This document shows positions 57,055 through 64,000 of a stretch of 64,000 bases of DNA, piece after piece (the first letter of the stretch is position 1; each line of letters begins with the position of its first letter). A program made the position numbers and the translations under genes. The DNA comes from Thalassococcus profundi (GTDB lineage Bacteria > Pseudomonadota > Alphaproteobacteria > Rhodobacterales > Rhodobacteraceae): positions 62,001 to 126,000 of the forward strand of contig NZ_QPMK01000005.1 of the NCBI RefSeq assembly GCF_003344785.1. Direction: 5' to 3'. The notes beneath the pieces are model-generated. The model did not search any database, was not told the DNA's origin, and saw nothing but the letters and a program-made list of their open reading frames with translations.

Positions 57055-57285
57055 CAAATTTGCCTTTCCAGTGCAGTATTTATCCACATTCTCGTAAAAC
57101 CTGCGACAGGCCCACGGATTTTGCCGCGACTCCATCTTGCATTTTGTGTCGATTGCCGTCAGCTTTGAAGCGTATCGGCATCAATTGTGACGCTGATTAG
57201 TGTCAGGCGCGACCGCTTCTTTCCAAGTTTTCGCGCTTCAGGTGAGTTGTAATAGATAATATCAACCATAAAGAAATCACATCCG

Positions 57286-58104
57286 ATGCCAAATACCCGA
57301 AAGTCCGGCGCGCCCTCGCCCAGCCCGGCAGAGTTACGAAGCATGCTTGGCGCGAATTTGCGTCGGCTGACGCGCGGCGCCGTGTCGATCTCTGCCCTGT
57401 GTCGCGATCTCGGGATCAACCGGACCCAGTTCAACCGCTACCTGGCCGGGGAAAGCTTTCCGCGGCCCGACGTTCTGCACCGGATTTGCAGCTTTTTCGA
57501 CGTGGACGCGCGCATCCTGCTGGAACCGGTCGAAGAGATCGAAAGCCAGCGCCGCGACCTGTTGCACCATCCCGCGATCGAACGCTTTGTCGGCGCCGGC
57601 AGCATCGCCCTGCCCGAGGAACAGTTTCCCTCCGGTTTCTACCGCTTCTCGCGCCGGAGCTTCATGGACGACAGTCAGTTCGTGCAGGGGCTTGTCTATA
57701 TCTACCGCGAAGACGCCTACACCTTCATCCGCGGATTCGAGGCCAAGGAGGCGATGCGCGCGCAGGGCATGCCGGCCGACCCGAAGACCCGCGAATTCCG
57801 CGGCTTCCTGATGCCGCAGGAAGGCGGCATCGCCGCGCTCGTCAGCCGCCGCAATTCCCTGACCACCTCGTTCAACTACCTCGCCCAGATCCCGTCGTTC
57901 CAGAACAACTACTGGGTGGGATATGCGGCGCGCACGGTGCGCGAAACCGAAACCGGCCGCCGGGTGGCACGGCTGGTCTACGAATATCTGGGGCGCGACC
58001 CGGCTTCGATCCTGCCCGCCGCACGCCAGGCCGGGTTCTGCAAGCTCGAGGACCTGCCGCCCTTCCACCGCACGCAGCTGCGGCCCGACACCCCCTTCAC
58101 ATGA
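57286..58104 (+). CDS. XRE-type helix-turn-helix regulator with large effector domain
   Basis: 272 residues. The N-terminal HTH (about 16-75) reads [60 protein letters not shown], a Cro/CI-type domain. The remaining ~190 residues ([60 protein letters not shown]) form a conserved domain of unknown ligand found in Rhodobacteraceae regulators. It is divergent from the small conserved gene across 231 bases of AT-rich DNA. The target genes are unknown; self-regulation is likely. Confidence 0.89.
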   Translation: MPNTRKSGAPSPSPAELRSMLGANLRRLTRGAVSISALCRDLGINRTQFNRYLAGESFPRPDVLHRICSFFDVDARILLEPVEEIESQRRDLLHHPAIERFVGAGSIALPEEQFPSGFYRFSRRSFMDDSQFVQGLVYIYREDAYTFIRGFEAKEAMRAQGMPADPKTREFRGFLMPQEGGIAALVSRRNSLTTSFNYLAQIPSFQNNYWVGYAARTVRETETGRRVARLVYEYLGRDPASILPAARQAGFCKLEDLPPFHRTQLRPDTPFT

Positions 58105-58876
58105 TCCGCTCCTCGGAGAGGAGATCGTAGAGGTGCCAGCTGGCGTGCCCCAGCATCGGCAACACCAGGATCAGCCCGAGAAAGCCCGCGGCAAGCCCGG
58201 CAAAGGTCGCCATGGCGATCAGCGCCGCCCAGCCCAGCATCGGGCCGGGATGCGCCGCAACATACTGAAAACTGGCGATCATCGCGGTGACGAAATCCAC
58301 CTCCCGGTCCAGCAACATCGGCAGCGCCAGCACCGTGAGCGCATAGACCAGCGCCGCGAACATCGCCCCCACCAGCGTGCCCGTGGCCAGCATCCCCAGC
58401 CCCTCGGGCGAGAGGTACACATCCAGCGCCGAATGCACGTTGGTCATCGGACTGAGGCCCAGGAACAGCGCGAAGATCATGTGCCCGAGAAAGAACCAGA
58501 ACAGGAACACCAGCGCCATGACCGCGCAGATCGACGGCAATTGCCGCCCTGACTGCCGCAGCACGACACCCAGCACCGGCCCCGGCGGCACCGCCAGTCC
58601 GCGGGCGCGGCGGCGGCTGACCTCGTAAAAGCCCACGGCAGCGAAGGGCCCCAGCAGCGGAAATCCGATCGCCGCCAGCACCAGCCAGAAGGTCGTGCCG
58701 GTGGCCCAGGTGACCCAGACCATCGCCCAGCCCACCAGGGCGCAGGCGCCGCCGAAGAGCAGCGCATAGCCGGGCGTGGCGCGCATGTCGCCCAGCCCGC
58801 GCATCAGCGCGGTCTTCAGATCTGAAACGGAGACGTTCCGCAGCGGCGGAACACCGGGTTGAGGCGCGTCCGACAT
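58097..58876 (-). CDS. DUF2189 domain membrane protein
   Basis: 259 residues from the ATG at 58876 (GAGGGA upstream); a start at 58888 is possible. After a short N-terminus with [20 protein letters not shown] there are six predicted membrane segments (including [59 protein letters not shown]), matching DUF2189. Function is unknown; these are integral inner-membrane proteins. The 3' end overlaps the XRE gene by 8 bases tail-to-tail. Confidence 0.9.
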   Translation of the reverse strand: MSDAPQPGVPPLRNVSVSDLKTALMRGLGDMRATPGYALLFGGACALVGWAMVWVTWATGTTFWLVLAAIGFPLLGPFAAVGFYEVSRRRARGLAVPPGPVLGVVLRQSGRQLPSICAVMALVFLFWFFLGHMIFALFLGLSPMTNVHSALDVYLSPEGLGMLATGTLVGAMFAALVYALTVLALPMLLDREVDFVTAMIASFQYVAAHPGPMLGWAALIAMATFAGLAAGFLGLILVLPMLGHASWHLYDLLSEERIM

Positions 58877-58957
58877 CGTCCCTCGCATGCGTTTTGACCC
58901 AGCTTAACCGCTTGGAAAACCTGCGAAAACCTGTGATTGAGATATGACTTTCACGCT

Positions 58958-60082
58958 TCAGTCGGCGCGCGCGTCTGCCCGGCTCTTGCCCGAGACGTTC
59001 AGCGCCAGCGTCGCCGCCATGAACGGATCGAGATCGCCGTCCAGCACGCCCTTGGTGTCCGAGGTTTCGTGATGGGTGCGCAGGTCCTTGACCATCTGGT
59101 AGGGTTGCAGGACGTAGGACCGGATCTGGTTGCCCCAGCCGGCATCGCCCTTGGCCTCGTGGGCGGCGTTGATGTCGGCGTTGCGGCGGTCCAGCTCCAT
59201 TTGGTAAAGCCGCGATTTCAGCGCCTTCATGGCGATGTCGCGGTTCTGGTGCTGCGATTTCTCGGAACTGGTCACGACGATGCCCGTGGGCGCATGGGTG
59301 ATCCGCACCGCGGAATCGGTGGTGTTCACGTGCTGCCCGCCCGCGCCCGAGGACCGGTAGGTGTCGATGCGGATATCGGCCGGGTTGACCTCGATCTCGA
59401 TATTGTCGTCGACGACCGGGTAGACCCAGACCGAACAGAACGAGGTGTGGCGCTTGGCCGCCGAATCGTAGGGCGAAATGCGCACCAGACGGTGGACACC
59501 GCTCTCGGACTTGAGCCATCCGTAGGCGTTGGGCCCGCTGATCTTGTAGGCGGCGGATTTGATGCCCGCCTCGTCGCCGGCACTCTCGGACTGCAACTCG
59601 ACCGTGTAGCCCTTCTTCTCGGCCCAGCGGACGTACATCCGCGCCAGCATGCTCGCCCAGTCGCAGCTTTCGGTGCCGCCGGCGCCTGCGTTGATCTCGA
59701 GGAAGGTGTCGTTGCCATCGGCCTCGCCATCGAGCAGCGCCTCGAGCTCCTTGACCGCGGCCTTTTTCTCCAGCGCCTTCAGCGCCGCCTCGGCATCGGC
59801 CACGACCTCGGTGTCGTCCTCCATCTCGCCAAGCTCGATCAGCTCGAGATTGTCCGCCAGTTCCTGCTTGATCGAGGTGTAGGTGCCCATGGCATCGACC
59901 AGCATCTGCCGGTCGCGCATCAGTTTCTGCGCCGCCTCGGGATCATTCCAGAGGTCCGGGTCCTCGACCCGCGCGTTGAACTCTTCCAGCCGGTGCTGGG
60001 CGGTGTCCCAGTCCAGCCGCTGACGCAGCAGATCGAGCGATTTCTCGATCTTTTCAACGCTGTTCTGAAGCTCTGCGCGCAT
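58958..60082 (-). CDS. prfB: Peptide chain release factor 2
   Basis: 374 residues from the ATG at 60082 (AGGA 8 bases upstream). The GGQ motif is present in [20 protein letters not shown], and the stop-recognition region matches RF2 ([20 protein letters not shown]). It releases peptides at UGA and UAA. The frame is continuous: the in-frame TGA and shift site that many bacteria use to autoregulate prfB is absent; the equivalent region reads RQRLDWDTA. The usual alphaproteobacterial neighbour order amidase-mrcA-prfB is kept. Confidence 0.97.
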   Translation of the reverse strand: MRAELQNSVEKIEKSLDLLRQRLDWDTAQHRLEEFNARVEDPDLWNDPEAAQKLMRDRQMLVDAMGTYTSIKQELADNLELIELGEMEDDTEVVADAEAALKALEKKAAVKELEALLDGEADGNDTFLEINAGAGGTESCDWASMLARMYVRWAEKKGYTVELQSESAGDEAGIKSAAYKISGPNAYGWLKSESGVHRLVRISPYDSAAKRHTSFCSVWVYPVVDDNIEIEVNPADIRIDTYRSSGAGGQHVNTTDSAVRITHAPTGIVVTSSEKSQHQNRDIAMKALKSRLYQMELDRRNADINAAHEAKGDAGWGNQIRSYVLQPYQMVKDLRTHHETSDTKGVLDGDLDPFMAATLALNVSGKSRADARAD

Positions 60083-60189
60083 TGCCAAATCCTGCCTGCC
60101 TGTTGAGACCCGCGTGATAGCAAGCCCCGGAGGAAGGGACAAGATCATCGCTGAACGGCAACCCGGCGCCCGCCCCTTCTTCGGTTTAC

Positions 60190-60310
60190 AATAACCCTCA
60201 GAGAGCACGAGAGACTGGTCTCTCGTATCGCCCGAAGGGCGATCCTAATGCGCCAATCCGCAAGAGCGCCTCGGACGGCGGTCCTCGCATTGCCCGGGCG
60301 ATCCCGCCGG
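60190..60310. repeat. Structured intergenic region between mrcA and prfB
   Basis: Two hairpins lie directly side by side: ACGAGAGAC/GTCTCTCGT with a 2-base loop (60207-60226) and ATCGCCC/GGGCGAT with loop GAA (60227-60243). A third GC-rich inverted piece follows (about 60280-60305, containing GCCCGGGC). No T-run is present on either strand, so these are not typical terminators. No gene is seen in the 228 bases between the two coding regions. Confidence 0.5.
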
Positions 60311-62860
60311 TCAGTAGAGTCCGCCCGAACTCAGCGTGCCGAAGTTGGCCTTCGGCCCCACCACCGCCTTGCGCCCGGTCGAGGTGGTCACCTCGCGCGC
60401 CTGGCCGCCCGGCTGGATCACGTCGAAATTGCCGCCCATGGCAAAGCCGCCGTCGAACTGGATGCCAAAGATCGGCTCTTCGCCTTCGCGGAAACACTCG
60501 GCCACGACATTCGCGCCCGAGGCGCCGTCGCTGAGCCGCGCGCCGGTGAAGCGGTCGATGTTGATGAACTGGCAGGCCGTGGGCACCTTGAACTTGCCGC
60601 CGCCGTATTTCTTGACCGCCTCGGACATGAAGCGCTGGAACACCGGACCGCACAGCCCGCCGCCCGACGCGCCGCTGCCCAGGCTGCGCGGCTGGTCGTA
60701 ACCGATGTAGCAGCCGGCGACGATGTTGCTGGTGAATCCGACGAACCAGACGTCCTTGGCATCGTTGGTGGTGCCGGTCTTGCCCGCAGTGGGCACCGGC
60801 AGGTTGACGGTGCCGCTGGCGGTGCCGCGCTGCACGACACCTTCCATCATCGAGGTCAGCTGGTAGGCGGTGACCGGGTCCATCACCCGTTCGCGGTTGC
60901 TGACGATGCGCGGGCTGCTGTCGGGCGCGATGCCCGGATCGCCACAGTTGACGCAGTCGCGCTTGTCGTGCCGGTAGACGGTGTTGCCATAGCGGTCCTG
61001 CACCCGGTCGACCAGGGTCGGTTCCACCCGTTCGCCGCCATTGGCGAACATCGCATAGGCCGCGACCATCTGGAAGATCGTCGTCTCCTGGCTGCCGAGC
61101 GCATTGGCCAGCACCGGGCTCATGCGGTCGTAGACGCCGAATTTCTCGGCGTAGCGCCCGACCACGTCGATGCCCACCTCCTGCGCCAGGCGCACGGTCA
61201 TCAGGTTGCGCGACCGTTCGATGCCCGTCCGCAGCGGCGTCGGCCCGTAGAACTGGTTGCTGGCGTTCTTGGGGCGCCAGACGCCCTGCGGCGTGTCGAT
61301 CTCGATCGGCGCGTCCACGACGATCGTGGCCGGGCTGTAGCCCGAATCCAGCGCCGCGGCATAGACAAAGGGCTTGAAGCTCGACCCCGGCTGTCGCTTG
61401 GCCTGCGTGGCGCGGTTGAAGACAGAATGCTGATAGCTGAACCCGCCCTGCATCGCCAGCACCCGGCCGGTGTTGACGTCCATCGCCATGAAGCCGCCTT
61501 CGACCTCGGGCACCTGCCGCAGGGTCCAGCGGATGAAGGACCCGTCCGCATCGGCGGTCATGCGGCGCACATGCACCACCTCGCCCACGTCCAGCAGATC
61601 GTCCGCCACCTGCGCCCGGGGGCCGAGGCGGCCGTCGGAATTGCGCTTGCGCGCCCATTGCACGTCGTTGGCGGGGATCCAGTGACCGTCTTCGTCGTTT
61701 TCGACACCTTCGATCCCGATCCGCGCCTCGTTGGCGCCGACCTCGAGCACCACCGCCGGATACCAGGGGTTTTCGAGGTCGATGTCGCGCGCCACATCGA
61801 CGGAGGCCAGCGCCGCACGCCATGCCTCTTCCGATCCGAGCTGGTCCTCGGGGATGCTCTTGCCGGTGCCGCGCCAGACGCCCAGGCTCCGGTCGTATTG
61901 CTCGAGCGCGCGGCGCAGCGCCTCCGCCGCGACCACCTGCATCTCTGGGTCCAGCGTCGCCCGGACCGAGTAGCCGCCCGAGAAGAAATCTTCTTCGCCG
62001 CGGTCCCGGCTCAGCTGCCGGCGGATTTCATCAGTGAAGTAGTCGCGCGGCGGCAGGGATTTCTGAAACGGCTCGAAATCCCCGTTCTGCACCGACCGTA
62101 GCGGCGCATCGCGCTCGGCGGCATAGGTGGCGTCGTCGATATAGCCGTTCTCGTTCATCTCGCGCAGCACGAAATTCCGGCGCGCCATCAGACGCTCCTT
62201 CTCGCGGACGGGATGGTAATCCGACGGGGCCTTAGGCAGAGAGGCGAGGAACGCCGCCTCGTGCGGCGCGAGTTGGCTCAGCGTCTTGTTGAAATAGGTC
62301 TGCGCCGCGGCGGTCACGCCGTAGGAATTCTGTCCGAGGAAGATCTCGTTGAGATACAACTCGAGGATCTTTTCCTTGCTCAGCGCGGATTCGACGCGGC
62401 TGGCCAGGATGATCTCCTTGATCTTGCGCTCGGCCCGGCGGTCGCCGCCCAGAAGGAAGTTCTTCATCACCTGCTGGGTGATGGTCGAGGCGCCGCGTAC
62501 GTCCTGCCCGCGCGAGCGCACCGCGTCGAAGGCCGCCGCCGCGATGCCGCGCAGGTCATAGCCGTCGTGGATGTAGAAATTCTTGTCCTCGGCGCTGATG
62601 AACGCCTGCTTCACGAGGTCGGGAATTTCCTTGGCCGGGGTGAACAGGCGCCGTTCCTGCGCGAATTCGTCGATGATCTTGCCTTCGACCGAATAGATCC
62701 GGCTGATCGTCGGGGGCGTGTACTGCGCCAGCCGCTCGTGGCTGGGCAGATCGCGGCCGTACATCCAGAACACCGCACCGATGGTGATCGCGGTCATCAT
62801 CAGCCCCAGCGTGACGAGGCTGAAGATCGCACCGAAGAAAGACAGGATGAATCTGGTCAA
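60311..62860 (-). CDS. mrcA: Penicillin-binding protein 1A (bifunctional transglycosylase/transpeptidase)
   Basis: 849 residues from a TTG at 62860 (MTRFILSFFGAIFS...). An ATG ten codons upstream is in frame, but it lies too close to the -10 hexamer at 62893-62898 to be inside the transcript. One membrane anchor comes first, then the GT51 transglycosylase (ISAEDKNFYIHDGYD with the catalytic Glu, GASTITQQVMKNFLLG). The transpeptidase has the active Ser in PGSSFKP (about residue 493 of this form), SRN, and AGKTGTTNDAKD. It builds and cross-links peptidoglycan at the inner membrane and pairs functionally with MltG encoded at the left of the window. Confidence 0.95.
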   Translation of the reverse strand: MTRFILSFFGAIFSLVTLGLMMTAITIGAVFWMYGRDLPSHERLAQYTPPTISRIYSVEGKIIDEFAQERRLFTPAKEIPDLVKQAFISAEDKNFYIHDGYDLRGIAAAAFDAVRSRGQDVRGASTITQQVMKNFLLGGDRRAERKIKEIILASRVESALSKEKILELYLNEIFLGQNSYGVTAAAQTYFNKTLSQLAPHEAAFLASLPKAPSDYHPVREKERLMARRNFVLREMNENGYIDDATYAAERDAPLRSVQNGDFEPFQKSLPPRDYFTDEIRRQLSRDRGEEDFFSGGYSVRATLDPEMQVVAAEALRRALEQYDRSLGVWRGTGKSIPEDQLGSEEAWRAALASVDVARDIDLENPWYPAVVLEVGANEARIGIEGVENDEDGHWIPANDVQWARKRNSDGRLGPRAQVADDLLDVGEVVHVRRMTADADGSFIRWTLRQVPEVEGGFMAMDVNTGRVLAMQGGFSYQHSVFNRATQAKRQPGSSFKPFVYAAALDSGYSPATIVVDAPIEIDTPQGVWRPKNASNQFYGPTPLRTGIERSRNLMTVRLAQEVGIDVVGRYAEKFGVYDRMSPVLANALGSQETTIFQMVAAYAMFANGGERVEPTLVDRVQDRYGNTVYRHDKRDCVNCGDPGIAPDSSPRIVSNRERVMDPVTAYQLTSMMEGVVQRGTASGTVNLPVPTAGKTGTTNDAKDVWFVGFTSNIVAGCYIGYDQPRSLGSGASGGGLCGPVFQRFMSEAVKKYGGGKFKVPTACQFINIDRFTGARLSDGASGANVVAECFREGEEPIFGIQFDGGFAMGGNFDVIQPGGQAREVTTSTGRKAVVGPKANFGTLSSGGLY

Positions 62861-62892
62861 AAGCGTATGCCCCCATGGGTTTGCGCGCATTC

Positions 62893-62920
62893 ACTATACC
62901 GCATGGGCGGCGCGGTCAAA
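62893..62920 (-). promoter_or_regulatory. mrcA promoter
   Basis: TTTGAC (62920-62915) and TATAGT (62898-62893) are separated by 16 bases on the minus strand. The predicted transcription start (about 62886) lies downstream of the in-frame ATG at 62890, which supports the TTG start at 62860. Confidence 0.6.
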
Positions 62921-62979
62921 ACACAACGTTGCGTGTGTTGGCTGCATCCCGCGCATCCCCGTGACGGGCGCGGCGGGGT

Positions 62980-64000
62980 CTACTGGCGACGCAGGCGAGA
63001 CAGCGCCGCATCCTCCAGCGCCCAGGCGTTCAGACCGTCGCGGATGCCCGCCGCCATGCCGGCGCGCCAGATCGGATCCTGCAGGTTATCGAGGTCCGCC
63101 TCGGTCGACAGGAACCCCAGTTCGATCAGCACCGACGGGATGTCGGCGGCCTTGAGCACCGAGAAGCCCGCCTGCCGCCGCGGACGCTTGTGCACGCGTC
63201 CGACGGCGTTGCGGATGCCGCCCAGCAGGTTGTCGGCGAGCGCGGCGCTGCGCGGATTGTTGTCGAGCCGCGCCAGCGACAGCAGAACCCCCGCAACCCG
63301 GTCGTCCGTGCCCGAGAGGTCCAGCCCCGCCAGCAGGTCGTCGCGGTCGTGGCGTTCCGCCAGCGCGGCCGAGGCCGCGTCCGACGCCTCGTCGGCCAGC
63401 GTGTAGATCGCCGCGCCGCGCGCGATGCCCTCGTCGAGCGCGTCCGCATGCAGCGACAGGAACACATCCGCGTCGGTCTCGTGCGCCAGCGCCACCCGCG
63501 CCTCGAGCGACACGAAGACATCCGCGTCCCGGCTCAGCACCACCTCGTAGCCGCCGGCGCGCAGCAGCACGTCGCGCAATTCGCGGGCGAAGGTCAGCAT
63601 CAGGTCCGCTTCGTTAATACCGCCGGCCTCGGCGCCGGGGTCGATGCCACCGTGGCCGGGGTCGATCATCACCCGGATCGCGCCATCGCCGCTCGGCTCA
63701 GGCGCGCGGGCGGTGGCGGCGGGCAGATCCCAGCGCGGGTCACGCGGTGCGCCGGCGCTGGCGTCAAAAGCCGCCTGGTTCACCGGCGCCAATGCGATCC
63801 GCAGCGCGGCGCTGCCGTCCTGCGGATCGACCCGCAACTCCGCCTCGTCCAGCGCCAGCGGCTTCGCCAGCGCAGCCACCAGCCGCGACCAGCCCGGACG
63901 GAAGGCGCCGACGCGCATGTCGGCCACGGCCTCGGAACGGTCGATTTCCTCCGCGTCCGCGCCCTGCCAGTCGACCTCGCGGAAATCTACCACCAGCCGG
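62980..64000 (-). CDS. N-acetylmuramoyl-L-alanine amidase (AmiC type), N-terminus beyond window
   Basis: 340 codons are in the window; the frame is open to the right edge, so the signal peptide and the first part of the AMIN domain are missing. The end of an AMIN domain is visible (RLVVDFREVDWQG...), then the Amidase_3 catalytic domain: VMIDPGHGGIDPGAEAGGI with the first zinc His, INEADLMLTFARELRDVLL, VFLSLHADALDEGIARGAAI with the second His, and the catalytic Glu in SVLIELGFLSTEAD. It cleaves the stem peptide from glycan in the periplasm during cell division. It lies upstream of mrcA on the same strand with an 89-base gap that holds the mrcA promoter. Confidence 0.94.
   Translation of the reverse strand, partial: RLVVDFREVDWQGADAEEIDRSEAVADMRVGAFRPGWSRLVAALAKPLALDEAELRVDPQDGSAALRIALAPVNQAAFDASAGAPRDPRWDLPAATARAPEPSGDGAIRVMIDPGHGGIDPGAEAGGINEADLMLTFARELRDVLLRAGGYEVVLSRDADVFVSLEARVALAHETDADVFLSLHADALDEGIARGAAIYTLADEASDAASAALAERHDRDDLLAGLDLSGTDDRVAGVLLSLARLDNNPRSAALADNLLGGIRNAVGRVHKRPRRQAGFSVLKAADIPSVLIELGFLSTEADLDNLQDPIWRAGMAAGIRDGLNAWALEDAALSRLRRQ

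Overview
The window is high-GC DNA (GC-rich third codon positions, Shine-Dalgarno starts) from an alphaproteobacterium of the Rhodobacteraceae/Roseobacter type. The evidence is several family-typical genes and neighbourhoods: a PIN-domain gene coupled to an RlmI-like methyltransferase, monomeric NADP isocitrate dehydrogenase, DUF2852, DUF4287 and DUF2934 proteins, several TRAP transporters, and an amidase-mrcA-prfB order. I cannot name a genus. It looks like ordinary chromosome: I see no tRNA, rRNA, phage, transposase or CRISPR array.

Layout. 1-1770: 5' part of a large transglutaminase/DUF2126 gene (runs off the left edge). 1904-6783: a four-gene minus-strand operon (imelysin, di-heme oxidoreductase, second imelysin-like protein, DUF1513 protein), a predicted periplasmic iron-linked module. 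7035-9457: fabF-mltG. 9749-11003: a glycosyltransferase-like gene and a DUF2934 gene. 11111-15417: pqiA (split into two genes)-pqiB-pqiC, a lipid/intermembrane transport system. 15621-17231: a small membrane protein and a di-heme peroxidase. 17449-22245: xylFHG D-xylose ABC importer divergent from a ROK regulator, with an FG-GAP/ASPIC protein coupled to the regulator. 23769-32150: a catabolic cluster (thioesterase, amidohydrolase, crotonase, TRAP importer, feruloyl-CoA synthase-like ligase, SDR, MarR regulator) that resembles hydroxycinnamate/aromatic acid use. 32480-34687: icd. 35008-37456: PIN protein, RNA methyltransferase, lipoprotein. 37723-40257: edd-eda (Entner-Doudoroff). 40254-43324: glnE and a small coupled gene. 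43431-46597: YbaK, DUF2852, RDD, Bpt and DUF4287 genes. 46759-53561: a TRAP importer with very large membrane subunits, divergent from a Cache histidine kinase/LuxR-type response regulator pair that probably controls it. 54124-56717: ilvBN behind a leader-peptide attenuator. 56701-64000: a small conserved gene, an XRE regulator, a DUF2189 membrane protein, prfB, mrcA, and the 3' part of an N-acetylmuramoyl-L-alanine amidase (runs off the right edge).

The most interesting signals lie between genes. They are: a complete attenuator upstream of ilvB with a 15-codon leader peptide holding Leu-Val-Asp-Ile-Val; two back-to-back perfect hairpins with complementary loops between ilvB and ilvN; a dispersed structured repeat present twice (17.3 kb and 34.8 kb) whose flanks are conserved while the hairpin changes on both sides; a strong hairpin after the binding-protein gene in all three solute-transporter operons; and several clean operator palindromes (MarR operon, edd, DUF2852, xylF). 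Among proteins, PqiB carries about three tandem C-terminal repeats of 95-120 residues, and one TRAP large subunit is nearly twice the usual size.
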